Shown in pieces: positions 42,363 through 50,724 of a DNA stretch of 64,000 bases. A model generated the notes under the pieces. The model did not search any database and was not told the origin of the DNA. It worked only from the letters and a program-made list of their open reading frames with translations. The DNA is taken from NCBI RefSeq assembly GCF_014203605.1, contig NZ_JACHJJ010000002.1:248001-312000 (forward strand). The letters run 5' to 3'. The DNA is from Thiemannella venezuelensis (GTDB taxonomy: Bacteria > Actinomycetota > Actinomycetes > Streptosporangiales > Streptosporangiaceae). The position numbers and the translations under genes were made by a program. The stretch's first letter is position 1; each line of letters begins with the position of its first letter.

Positions 42363-43256
42363 CTAGAGTACGGCGGGCAGTGCCTCGTTGAGGTGGATAT
42401 GCCGGAACGTGTACCCCGTATCGAGCAGGCGCCGGGGGACCACCCGCTGCCCGGTCAGCACCCCCTCCTGCGCGAATCCGCCGATCGCGGCGCGCAGCAC
42501 CGGCCCGGGGACGGCCAGCGGCATCGTGGGCCGGCGGAGCGCCCGGCCGAGGGCCGCGGTGAAGGCGGCGTTGGTGACGGGCTCCGGCGAGGTGAGGTTC
42601 ACCGGGCCCTCGATCCCCCGGTCGCCGAGGATGTGCCGTACGGCGTGCACCCAGTCGTCGATGGTGATCCACGACCAGTACTGCCGCCCCGAGCCCAGCG
42701 GCGCCCCCAGTCCGAGCTTGAAGATCGGCAGGATCCGGGGGAGCATGCCGCCCCGGCGGCTCAGCACCAGCCCGGTGCGCAGCCGCACGGTCCGGACGCC
42801 CGCCGCCGCGGCGGGCTCCGCCTCGGCCTCCCAGGCGCGCACCACCTCGGGCAGGAAGCCCTCTCCCGGCGGGTCCGACTCGTCCACCGCGCGGTCGCCG
42901 GTGTCCCCGTAGTAGCCGATCGCGGACCCCGACAGCAGGACCGCGGGCCTGGCCGACAGGCCCGCCAGCGCGTTCGCGAGGGTCCGGGTGCCCTCCACCC
43001 GGCTGCGCAGGACCTCGCGCTTGTGCTGCTCGGTCCACCGGCGGTCGCCGATGCCCGCCCCGGCGAGGTGGACCACGGCCTCGGCGCCCTCCAGCGCGGC
43101 CGGGTCGACGAGGCCCTTCGCCGGGTTCCAGAACGACTCGTCACCGCCCTGCGGCGCCCGCCGTACCAGCCGGACCACCCGGACACCGTCGGCACGCAGG
43201 GCCGTGACCAGGGCCGACCCCAGCAGGCCCGAGGAGCCGGTCACGATGATCGTCAT
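42363..43256 (-). CDS. TIGR01777-family NAD(P)-dependent epimerase/dehydratase
   Basis: A 297-residue extended SDR of the YfcH/TIGR01777 group. The Rossmann motif is TIIVTGSSGLLGSAL; AEAVVHLAGAGIGDRRWTEQHKREV follows, then LLSGSAIGYYGDTG with the catalytic Tyr, and the C-terminal DUF1731 tail (RRPTMPLAVPGPVLRAAIGG..EGVLTGQRVVPRRLLDTGY). Its substrate is unknown in bacteria. It sits between the lip genes and sucB in mycobacteria too. Confidence 0.94.
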   Translation of the reverse strand: MTIIVTGSSGLLGSALVTALRADGVRVVRLVRRAPQGGDESFWNPAKGLVDPAALEGAEAVVHLAGAGIGDRRWTEQHKREVLRSRVEGTRTLANALAGLSARPAVLLSGSAIGYYGDTGDRAVDESDPPGEGFLPEVVRAWEAEAEPAAAAGVRTVRLRTGLVLSRRGGMLPRILPIFKLGLGAPLGSGRQYWSWITIDDWVHAVRHILGDRGIEGPVNLTSPEPVTNAAFTAALGRALRRPTMPLAVPGPVLRAAIGGFAQEGVLTGQRVVPRRLLDTGYTFRHIHLNEALPAVL

Positions 43257-43300
43257 TCGTCCAATGTAACCGACCCCGCGCTGCGCCTCCGGGAGGCGGG

Positions 43301-43370
43301 CTCCTGCGGCCCCCGCGGCTCCGCTGCGGCCCCCGCGGCTCCGCTGCGGCCCGCTGCGGCCCGCTGCGGT
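43301..43370. repeat. GC-rich tandem repeat between TIGR01777 and sucB genes
   Basis: Two near copies of a 20-bp unit (CCGCTGCGGCCCCCGCGGCT and a close variant) at 43301-43340 run into three copies of the 10-bp unit CCGCTGCGGC/T (43341-43370). It is upstream of the TIGR01777 gene. No coding role is visible. Confidence 0.8.
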
Positions 43371-43422
43371 GCCGCTGTGGTTCCACTGCGCGGGCCCGGC
43401 GGGGAAGCACGTGGGAAGGGAA

Positions 43423-43453
43423 CGGGCCGGTCCGCGTGACGCGGACCGGCCCG
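43423..43453 (-). terminator. Hairpin after sucB
   Basis: A perfect 14-bp stem (CGGGCCGGTCCGCG with its complement) around a TGA loop, 64 bases past the sucB stop. The stretch 43257-43516 otherwise holds only this hairpin and two tandem repeats. Confidence 0.6.
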
Positions 43454-43471
43454 GTGCCTCCGGGCGGAGGC

Positions 43472-43510
43472 GGTGCCTTCGAGGCCTTCGAGGCCTTCGA
43501 GGCCTTCGAG
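43472..43510. repeat. 9-bp tandem repeat just 3' of sucB
   Basis: Three perfect copies of GAGGCCTTC (43481-43507), with a near copy before them and a partial copy after. The array ends seven bases from the sucB stop codon (43517-43519 on the minus strand). Confidence 0.85.
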
Positions 43511-43516
43511 CGGAGA

Positions 43517-44986
43517 CTAGGCGTTGAGGCCCAGCTGGTTCTCGAAGCGGCCCTCCTCCAGGCGGCGCTTGACCGTCGTCAGGAAGCGGGCGGCGTCGGC
43601 GCCGTCGACCAGGCGGTGGTCGTAGCTGAGCGCGAGGTACACCATCGAGCGGACGGCGATGACCTCGCCCTCGGGGGTGTCCACGACGACCGGGCGCTTG
43701 ACGACCGCGCCGGTGCCCAGCATGCCGACCTGCGGCTGGTTGAGGATCGGCGTGTCGAACAGGGCGCCGCGGCTGCCGGTGTTGGTCAGCGTGAAGGTGC
43801 CGCCGGTGATCTCGTCGGGGCTCACCTTGTTGGCCCGGGTGCGCTCGGCCAGGTCGGCGATCTTGCGGGCGAGACCGGCGATGTTGAGGTCGCCCGCGTC
43901 CTTGATCACCGGGACGAGCAGGCCGCGCTCGGTGTCCGTCGCGAAGCCGAGGTGCTCGGCGTCGAAGTAGGTGACCTCGTTGGTCTCGTTGTTGATCGTG
44001 GCGTTCAGCTTCGGGTGCTGCTTGAGCGCCTCGACGGTGGCCAGGGCGAAGAACGGCATGAACGAGAGCTTGACGCCCTCACGCCGCTGGAACTCGGCCT
44101 TGGCCCGGTCGCGCAGACGCGCGATCTTCGTGACGTCGACCTCGACCACCGTGGTGAGCTGCGCCGAGACCTGGAGCGACTCGACCATGCGCTTGGCGAT
44201 GGTCTGGCGCAGGCGGGACATCTTCTCGGTACGGCCGCGCAGGGTGGTGTCCACCGCGACCGGCTCGGGGGCCGGAGCGGGGGCCTGGGCCTGCGCCGGA
44301 GCGGCGGCCTGCGGGGCGGGAGCCGCGGCCGGAGCCGGGGCGGCGGCCCGCTCGCGCTGGGCGCGCGCGGCCTCCAGCACGTCCTGCTTGCGGATGCGGC
44401 CGCCGACGCCGGTGCCGTTCAGGCTGTCCAGGTCCACGTTGTGCTCGCCGGCGAGCTTGCGGACCAGCGGCGTGACGTACGGGCTCTCGGAGGCCGGAGC
44501 GGAGGCCGGAGCGGCCTGCTGCGGAGCAGGGGCGGGGGCGGGAGCCGGGGCGGGCGGAGGCGTCTGGAAGGCCGGCGCCGGGGCCGGGGCCGGGGCCTGC
44601 GGCGCGGGCGCCTGCGGGGCCGGGGCGGGGGCCGGCTGCGGGATCGAGGAGATCGGGGCGGGGGCGGGCTCGGGAGCCGGGGCCGGGGCCGGGGCCGGGG
44701 CGGCGGGGGCCGGGGCCTCCTGGGCCGGGGCCGCGGCGCCCTCGGTGGCGTTCTCGTCGATGAGGGCGAGCTCGGTGCCGACCTCGACGGTCTCGTCCTC
44801 GGCAACGATGATCTTCGTGAGGATGCCCGCCGCCGGCGACGGGATCTCGGTGTCGACCTTGTCGGTGGAGACCTCGAGGAGCGGCTCGTCGGCCTCGACG
44901 CGCTCGCCCTCCTTCTTCAGCCAGCGGGTGACGGTGCCCTCGGTGACGCTCTCGCCGAGCTGGGGCATCTGTACGGACTTCGGCAT
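43517..44986 (-). CDS. sucB: 2-oxoacid dehydrogenase E2, dihydrolipoyl acyltransferase
   Basis: 489 residues. One lipoyl domain at 1-78 has the modified Lys43 in [11 protein letters not shown] long Ala/Pro linker at about 90-190 is almost wholly A, P, Q and E. The E3/E1-binding domain ([37 protein letters not shown]) lies at about 166-205. The catalytic core ends in [15 protein letters not shown], with the active-site His and Asp. In actinobacteria this position near lpd and lipB matches the E2 shared by pyruvate and 2-oxoglutarate dehydrogenases (DlaT), so the exact complex is uncertain. lpd lies 36 bases upstream. Confidence 0.95.
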   Translation of the reverse strand: MPKSVQMPQLGESVTEGTVTRWLKKEGERVEADEPLLEVSTDKVDTEIPSPAAGILTKIIVAEDETVEVGTELALIDENATEGAAAPAQEAPAPAAPAPAPAPAPEPAPAPISSIPQPAPAPAPQAPAPQAPAPAPAPAFQTPPPAPAPAPAPAPQQAAPASAPASESPYVTPLVRKLAGEHNVDLDSLNGTGVGGRIRKQDVLEAARAQRERAAAPAPAAAPAPQAAAPAQAQAPAPAPEPVAVDTTLRGRTEKMSRLRQTIAKRMVESLQVSAQLTTVVEVDVTKIARLRDRAKAEFQRREGVKLSFMPFFALATVEALKQHPKLNATINNETNEVTYFDAEHLGFATDTERGLLVPVIKDAGDLNIAGLARKIADLAERTRANKVSPDEITGGTFTLTNTGSRGALFDTPILNQPQVGMLGTGAVVKRPVVVDTPEGEVIAVRSMVYLALSYDHRLVDGADAARFLTTVKRRLEEGRFENQLGLNA

Positions 44987-45022
44987 GGTGTCTTCTCTCG
45001 CGCTTTCGAGTGAGGGCTACGG

Positions 45023-46402
45023 CTAGTTGTGGACGTGCAGCGGCTTGCCGGCCAGGGCGAGCATCGCCTCGCCGACGGCCTCGGACTGGGTCGGGTGGGC
45101 GTGGATGAGCTGGGCGACCTCGGAGGGCAGCGCCTCCCAGTTGTAGATCAGCTGGCCCTCGGTGACGAGCTCGCCGATGCGGCGGCCCACCATGTGCACG
45201 CCGAGCACCGGCCCGTCCTTCTGGGCGATGACCTTGACCGCGCCCTGCGTCCCCAGGATCTGGCTCTTGGGGTTGCCCGCGAGGTCGTAGGTCATCTCGA
45301 CGATCTCGTAGCCCTTCTCGCGCGCCTGGGCGGAGGTGATGCCGACCGAGGCGACCTCGGGGTCGGAGTAGGTGATCCGCGGCACGCCGTCGTAGTCGAT
45401 CGCGGGCGGGTTGAGGCCGGCGATGTGCTCGGCCACCATGATGCCCTCGGCGAAGCCCGCGTGGGCCAGCTGCAGGGTCGGGATCAGGTCGCCGACCGCG
45501 TAGACGCCCGGCACGCTGGTCTGGCAGTGCTCGTCGACCACGACGGTGCCGCGCTCGATCGCGATGCCCGCCTCCTCGAAGCCCATGCCGGACGAGACCG
45601 CGCCGCGGCCGACGGCGACGAGCAACAGCTCGGCGTCGATGGTCTTGCCGTTGGCGAGGCTGACGACCACGCCGGTGTCGGTGCTCTTGACGCCCTCGAA
45701 GAAGACGCCGAGCTCCTGCTTGATGCCGCGGCGGCGGAAGGCCCGCTCCAGCAGCTTGGAGCTGGACTCCTCCTCCAGCGGGAGCAGGTGCGGCAGGGCC
45801 TCGACGATCGTCACCTCGGCGCCGAAGGACCGCCAGACGCTGGCGAACTCCACACCGATGACGCCGCCGCCGAGGACGACCACCGAGGAGGGCACGCGGT
45901 CCAGCTTGAGCGCGTGCTCGCTGGTGATGATCCGCTCGCCGTCGATCTCCAGGCCGGGCAGCGACCTGGGCGCGGAGCCCGTGGCCAGCACGATGGTGCG
46001 GCCCTCGTAGACGTCGTCGCCCACGGCGATCCGGGTCGGGCCCACCAGGCGGCCCTCGCCCTCGACGATCGTGATGCCCTTGCTCTTGAGCAGGCCCTGC
46101 ACGCCCTTCCAGGCGCGGGTGACGATCTTGTCCTTGAACGCGTGCACGGCGGGGACGTCGATGCCCTCGAACCGGGCCTTGACGCCGTAGGTCGCGCTCT
46201 CCCGCGTCTCGTCGGCCACCTCGGCCGAGTGCAGGAGGGCCTTGGTGGGGATGCATCCCCGGTGCAGGCACGTGCCGCCGATCTTGTCCCGCTCGATCAG
46301 CGCGACGGACTTGCCCAGCTCGGCCGCCCGCAGGGCGCAGGCGTAGCCACCGCTACCTCCGCCCAGGACGACGATGTCGTAGGGGCCACTGCCATCAGCC
46401 AC
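45023..46402 (-). CDS. lpdA: Dihydrolipoyl dehydrogenase
   Basis: A 459-residue FAD enzyme that reoxidises dihydrolipoyl groups of E2 with NAD+. The FAD motif (VVLGGGSGGYACALRA), the redox-active Cys45 and Cys50 in GGTCLHRGC, the NAD motif (VVVLGGGVIGVEFAS), and the C-terminal base in HAHPTQSEAVGEA are all present. It should be transcribed with sucB, whose start lies 36 bases downstream. A hairpin separates it from pepA upstream. Confidence 0.97.
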   Translation of the reverse strand: MADGSGPYDIVVLGGGSGGYACALRAAELGKSVALIERDKIGGTCLHRGCIPTKALLHSAEVADETRESATYGVKARFEGIDVPAVHAFKDKIVTRAWKGVQGLLKSKGITIVEGEGRLVGPTRIAVGDDVYEGRTIVLATGSAPRSLPGLEIDGERIITSEHALKLDRVPSSVVVLGGGVIGVEFASVWRSFGAEVTIVEALPHLLPLEEESSSKLLERAFRRRGIKQELGVFFEGVKSTDTGVVVSLANGKTIDAELLLVAVGRGAVSSGMGFEEAGIAIERGTVVVDEHCQTSVPGVYAVGDLIPTLQLAHAGFAEGIMVAEHIAGLNPPAIDYDGVPRITYSDPEVASVGITSAQAREKGYEIVEMTYDLAGNPKSQILGTQGAVKVIAQKDGPVLGVHMVGRRIGELVTEGQLIYNWEALPSEVAQLIHAHPTQSEAVGEAMLALAGKPLHVHN

Positions 46403-46517
46403 AGGAATGCTCCTTGTCGGATCGGTATGCCGCCGGGGACCCGCCGTCGGCCCGGCCCCGGCAACCGCATCTTTTCACTTGTCGTTGTCGTTGGTGCCCC
46501 GCTCGCGCGGGGCGGAA

Positions 46518-46550
46518 CGCCCTGTCCCGCACGGTGTGCGGGACAGGGCG
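46518..46550 (-). terminator. Strong hairpin between pepA and lpd
   Basis: A perfect 14-bp stem (CGCCCTGTCCCGCA with its complement) around a CGGTG loop, eight bases past the pepA stop. No T-tract. It should end pepA transcription before lpd. Confidence 0.65.
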
Positions 46551-46557
46551 GGACCGG

Positions 46558-48045
46558 TTATCCCGAGTAGCGCTCGGCGATGCCGACGAGGGTCCGGGTG
46601 ATCGCGCCGGTCCCGCCCTTGGGCGTGTAGCCGTGCGCCTCGCCCTTGTTGAAGGCGGGGCCGGCCATGTCGATGTGCGCCCACTTGACGCCGTCCGGCA
46701 CGAACTCGCGCAGGAAGACGCCCGCGCTGAGCATGCCGCCGAAGCGGTCGGGGTTCAGGTTGGCGATGTCGGCCACGGAGGAGTCCAGGCCCTTGCGGAG
46801 CTCCTCGGGCAGGGGCATGCCCCAGGCGTTCTCGCCCTGCTCTCCGGCGACCGCGACGACCTCCTCGCGGAGCGCGTCGTCGTTGGCCATGACGCCCGCC
46901 GTGCGCCAGCCGAGCGCGACGATCTGCGCGCCGGTGAGCGTGGCGATGTCCACGATCAGGTCCGGATCGTCCTGGCCGGCGCGGGCGATGCCGTCGATCA
47001 GGACCAGGCGGCCCTCGGCGTCGGTGTCGAGCACCTCGACGGTCTTGCCCGCGAGGCTGGTGAACACGTCGGAGGGGCGCTGCGCGGTGCCGCTCGGCAT
47101 GTTCTCCGCCAGGCAGAGGTAGCCGACCGCGTTGACCTTCAGGCCCAGCCGGGCGATGGCGACGAGCGCGCCGAAGACCGCGCCCGCGCCGCCCATGTCG
47201 GACTTCATCCAGTCCATCGAGGAGGTCGGCTTGAGGGACAGGCCGCCCGAGTCGAAGGTGATGCCCTTGCCGACGAACGCGACGGTCTTGGCCGCCTCCG
47301 GGTGGCTGTAGGCCAGGCGGACCAGGCGCGGCGGGTTGACCGAGCCCTGGCCGACGGCGACGATGCCGCCGTAGCCGCCCTCCTTGAGGGCCTTCTCGTC
47401 GAGGACCTCGACCGAGAGGCCGGCCTCGGCGCCGGTCTGCTCGGCGATCTCGGCGAAGCGGGCCGGCCACAGGTCCGACGGCGGGGTGTTGACCAGGTCG
47501 CGGACGAGGTGGACCGAGGCGGCGACGGTGGCGGCGCGCTCGACGGCGGCGTCGGCGCCCGCGGCGCCGCTCAGCACGGTGATCTCGCCCGCCGGGGCGG
47601 TCTGCTGCCCGCCGGTCCGGTAGGCGGTGAAGGAGTAGGCGCCGAGCAGGCCGCCCAGGGCCAGGGCGCCGGCCTGCTCCGCGGAGGCGGCGGGCAGGGC
47701 GAGCGCGACGCGGGCGGTCCCGGCCAGGGCGCGGGCGGCGACGCCCGCGGCGCGGCGGAGGGTCTCCGGGTCGTATTCGCCCTCGGGCGCGTCGCCGAGG
47801 CCGACGACGACGAGGAGCGGGGCGGTCAGCGCGCCGAAGGTCGGCACCTTGGCGATCTCGCCGGGCTTGCCCTTGACGCCCACGGCGTCGAGGGTCGCGG
47901 CCAGCCTGCCGCCGAGCGCCTCGTCGAGCCCCTCGGCACCGGGAGCGGCCCGCAGGCCGTCCGGGCCGGTGTGGACTCCGACGACCAGCGCATCGGTGTC
48001 GAAAGAGACGACGTTGTCACTTGGGTTCAGCCGCACAGTGGTCAC
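46558..48045 (-). CDS. pepA: Leucyl aminopeptidase (M17)
   Basis: A 495-residue metallo-aminopeptidase that releases N-terminal residues from peptides in the cytoplasm. The M17 catalytic motifs are FVGKGITFDSGGLSLKP, MKSDMGGAGAV, and the signature NTDAEGRL carried in EVLDTDAEGRLVL. The GTG start has no strong ribosome site. The gene order pepA-lpd-sucB is shared with mycobacteria and streptomycetes. It is divergent from the GntR gene. Confidence 0.96.
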   Translation of the reverse strand: MTTVRLNPSDNVVSFDTDALVVGVHTGPDGLRAAPGAEGLDEALGGRLAATLDAVGVKGKPGEIAKVPTFGALTAPLLVVVGLGDAPEGEYDPETLRRAAGVAARALAGTARVALALPAASAEQAGALALGGLLGAYSFTAYRTGGQQTAPAGEITVLSGAAGADAAVERAATVAASVHLVRDLVNTPPSDLWPARFAEIAEQTGAEAGLSVEVLDEKALKEGGYGGIVAVGQGSVNPPRLVRLAYSHPEAAKTVAFVGKGITFDSGGLSLKPTSSMDWMKSDMGGAGAVFGALVAIARLGLKVNAVGYLCLAENMPSGTAQRPSDVFTSLAGKTVEVLDTDAEGRLVLIDGIARAGQDDPDLIVDIATLTGAQIVALGWRTAGVMANDDALREEVVAVAGEQGENAWGMPLPEELRKGLDSSVADIANLNPDRFGGMLSAGVFLREFVPDGVKWAHIDMAGPAFNKGEAHGYTPKGGTGAITRTLVGIAERYSG

Positions 48046-48173
48046 ATCCGCAGATGCTAGTCCTGCTTCGGGCCTTCGCGTAAACGGGGGTTCATCCTAC
48101 CTATCGGTAATCAAGAAAATGGTGCCAATTCAGTTAGCTTCATTCTCCGTATAGTGCTACTGTCGATATCACC

Positions 48174-48521
48174 ATGTTGCTCACTCTCGATCTGAACGAT
48201 CCCCGCCCGCTGCACGAACAGGTCGCCGGGGCGATCCGCCGCGCCATCGCCGACGGCTCCTACACGCCCGGGGACCGCCTCCCGCCCGCCAGGGACCTGG
48301 CGGACGCGCTCGGCATCAACGCCAACACGGTGCTGCGCGCGCTGCGCGAGCTGCGGGACGAGGGACTGCTGGAGTTCCGCCGCGGCCGGGGCGTCAGCGT
48401 GCTCAGCCGCCCCGACGCCCGCGCGGTGCTGGTGGAGGCGGCGCGCGAACTGCTCGCCGAGGCCGACCGGTACGGCTACGGCCCGGAAGAAGTGATCCAC
48501 ATCATCAGGGAGCTCTCATGA
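48174..48521 (+). CDS. GntR-family regulator (YtrA subgroup)
   Basis: A 115-residue protein with only a GntR winged helix (PLHEQVAGAIRRAIADGSYTPGDRLPPARDLADALGINANTVLRALRELRDEGLLEFRRGRGVSVL) and a short helical tail, the YtrA layout. These repressors usually control adjacent membrane-protein or ABC genes. Its stop overlaps the ATG of the DUF1648 gene by four bases (ATGA), so it most likely regulates that operon. The DNA before its start (48100-48170) is AT-rich and is the probable operator. Confidence 0.93.
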   Translation: MLLTLDLNDPRPLHEQVAGAIRRAIADGSYTPGDRLPPARDLADALGINANTVLRALRELRDEGLLEFRRGRGVSVLSRPDARAVLVEAARELLAEADRYGYGPEEVIHIIRELS

Positions 48522-49534
48522 CCTCGTCCCTCCCCTCGAAGTCCCTCCCCTCGAAGAGCCGCGCGATCACCGTCGCGGGACTCTGGGGCGCGCTCGTCAC
48601 CGCGGTCCTGGCCGTCGTGCCGCTCGCGCTCCGCGACCGCCTCCCCGACCCGCTGGCCACCCACTGGAGCGGCGGATCCCTCCCCGACGGGAACGCCTCC
48701 TTCGCCGGAAGCCTCGCCTTCGTCCTGATCTTCTGGGGTGCCACCTGGGCCGCTCTGCTCGGTGCCGCTCTGCACGGCGCGATCCTGCGCGGGCGGCTGT
48801 CCCGCGTGCACTGGTGGGGCCTCCTCTTCGGCGGGGCCGTGTTCACGCTGGGCATGCACGGCGTGACGCTCGCGGCCAACCTCGACGCCGCCACCTGGCG
48901 TGAGGCGCTCCTGCCCGGCTGGCAGATCGTCGCCGTGCTCGCCGCGAGCGCCGGGGCGGGCGTGCTCGCGGGCTACCTCGGCCGGGGCGGGCCCGACGTC
49001 GCCCCGGCCCGTTCCCGCGAGACGCCGGTCATGCGGCTGCGGCCCGGGCAGCGGGCGGTCTGGGTGAGCCGCGTCTCCAACCCGTGGCTGGCCGGGCTGA
49101 CCACGGTGTCCCTGCTGTCGGCGGCGGTCGTCTGCGGGTTCGCCGCCATGGGCATGGTAGGGGCCTCCGCCGCGTGGATGAGCCTCGCCGTCGCCGTCCC
49201 CCTGACACTGCTCGGGCTGGCCACGGCCACGGTCCAGGTCAGGACCGACGCGGAGGGACTGCGCGTCGGGTTCGGCCCGTGGGGCCGGCCCGCCCGCCGT
49301 ACCCCCATCGGCGCGATCGAGTCGGCCTGGGCGGAGAGGCTCACCCCGGCCGAGGTCGGCGGGTGGGGCGTGCGCGGCATCCCCGGCACAGGCCGGACGA
49401 CGCTCATGCTGCGCGGCGGCGACCACCTGGTCGTCCGCCGCACCGGGGGAGGGGAGTTCGCCGTCTCCGCCGACGACGCCGAGCGCGGCGCGGCCCTGCT
49501 GAACGCCTACATCGCCGAGACCACCGGCTCGTGA
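48518..49534 (+). CDS. DUF1648-domain membrane protein
   Basis: 338 residues. The DUF1648 signature (LRDRLPDPLATHWSGGSLPDGNASF) lies behind a first membrane helix, with further helices at about 70-95, 105-125, 135-155 and 195-245. The soluble tail contains RTPIGAIESAWAERLTPAEVGGWGVRGIPG and LRGGDHLVVRRTGG, a PH-like end seen in this family. The function is unknown; related SdpI-type proteins give immunity to membrane-active peptides. A 15-bp duplication in the N-terminal coding region produces the SLPSKSLPSKS repeat. It is translationally coupled to the GntR gene. Confidence 0.88.
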   Translation: MTSSLPSKSLPSKSRAITVAGLWGALVTAVLAVVPLALRDRLPDPLATHWSGGSLPDGNASFAGSLAFVLIFWGATWAALLGAALHGAILRGRLSRVHWWGLLFGGAVFTLGMHGVTLAANLDAATWREALLPGWQIVAVLAASAGAGVLAGYLGRGGPDVAPARSRETPVMRLRPGQRAVWVSRVSNPWLAGLTTVSLLSAAVVCGFAAMGMVGASAAWMSLAVAVPLTLLGLATATVQVRTDAEGLRVGFGPWGRPARRTPIGAIESAWAERLTPAEVGGWGVRGIPGTGRTTLMLRGGDHLVVRRTGGGEFAVSADDAERGAALLNAYIAETTGS

Positions 49535-49707
49535 CCCGCCGCCACGAGCCCTGCCTCCCGGCCGACCCGCACTCCGCCGCCGGGCCCCCGTCCCGCCGTC
49601 CTCCGGCCCCTCGCCGGCTCCCGATCCCGGCACCCACCCCCTGTTCTCCGGCCCCCGCCCCGCCCCGGGCGGGCCCGGTGCGCCCCCGACCCGCGAAAGG
49701 CGGCACT

Positions 49708-50631
49708 GTGCCACGACGTTCCACGGATCTCTGGTTGTTCCTGCTCGTCGCGTACGGCCTGTCCTGGTTGTTCGCGCTCCCCTTCTGGCTGGGGAGCGTC
49801 TCCCTCGGTTCCCCGCCCGCCGCCGCGATCAGCGTGGCGATGATGTCCACCCCGGCGCTCGGCGTACTGGCCGTACGGCTGCACGCCGGGCGGCACGGAG
49901 CCCCCGGCACCGCCTGGCGCGAGTGGGCCGGGCGGACCGGACTGGGACTGGGCGGGAACCGGCGCCGCACCCTGGCCCTCTCCGCACTCGCCTGGCTGGG
50001 CACCCCGCTGCTGACCGCCGCGGCGATCGCGCTCAGCGCCGCCCTCGGCCTGCTCGCCCTGGACCTCGACGGGCTCAGCCTGTACCGCCGGACCCTGGAG
50101 CAGTCCGCACCGGGGCAGGGGCTCCCGGCCGACCCCGCGACCCTGGTCGCAGCACAGGCCGCCGCGGCGATGACGGTCGCACCGCTGGTCAACTCGGTGG
50201 CGGCGTTCGGCGAGGAGTGGGGCTGGCGGGGCTGGCTGCTGCCGCGCCTGATGCCGCTGGGCACCGCGCGGGCGCTGCTGCTGTCCGGCGTGATCTGGGG
50301 GGCCTGGCACGCCCCGCTCACCCTGCTCGGCTACAACTACCCCGACCTGGGAGCCTGGGCCGCGCCCATGTTCGTCATCTTCTGCGTGGCCTACGGGGCC
50401 CTGCTCGGCTGGCTCCGGCTGCGCACGGACAGCGTCTGGCCCGCGGTCGTCGGCCACGGCGCGCTGAACGCCTCGGCCGGTCTCGTCCTGCTCGTGGGCG
50501 ACGCCGCGGCCCCGCCGGACCTCGCGGTCGCCGGGATCACCGGCCTGACCGGCTCGGCGCTGCTCGCGGCGCTCTCCGCCGCGCTGCTCGCCCGATGGCC
50601 GGTACGGCGGCCCGCCCCGGTCTCCGTCTGA
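49708..50631 (+). CDS. CPBP-family intramembrane metalloprotease
   Basis: A 307-residue polytopic protein with the CAAX-protease/bacteriocin-processing motifs: EEWGWRGWLLPRL with the paired glutamates, GAWHAP with the metal-binding His, and GHGALNASAG with the second His and Asn. Members cleave prenylated proteins or small peptides in the membrane, or give bacteriocin self-immunity; the target is unknown. I chose the GTG at 49708, which has GAAAGG upstream and starts just before the first helix; the frame is open far upstream as a shadow. It lies 173 bases after the DUF1648 gene and may share its transcript. Confidence 0.9.
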   Translation: MPRRSTDLWLFLLVAYGLSWLFALPFWLGSVSLGSPPAAAISVAMMSTPALGVLAVRLHAGRHGAPGTAWREWAGRTGLGLGGNRRRTLALSALAWLGTPLLTAAAIALSAALGLLALDLDGLSLYRRTLEQSAPGQGLPADPATLVAAQAAAAMTVAPLVNSVAAFGEEWGWRGWLLPRLMPLGTARALLLSGVIWGAWHAPLTLLGYNYPDLGAWAAPMFVIFCVAYGALLGWLRLRTDSVWPAVVGHGALNASAGLVLLVGDAAAPPDLAVAGITGLTGSALLAALSAALLARWPVRRPAPVSV

Positions 50632-50724
50632 GCGCGCCCCGCCCGGCCAGACCGCCGGGTCTCCACGGACGCCCTCGGGACGCGGCGGGACCCCGCAGGA
50701 GCCCGGCCCGAGGCCCCGTCACCG

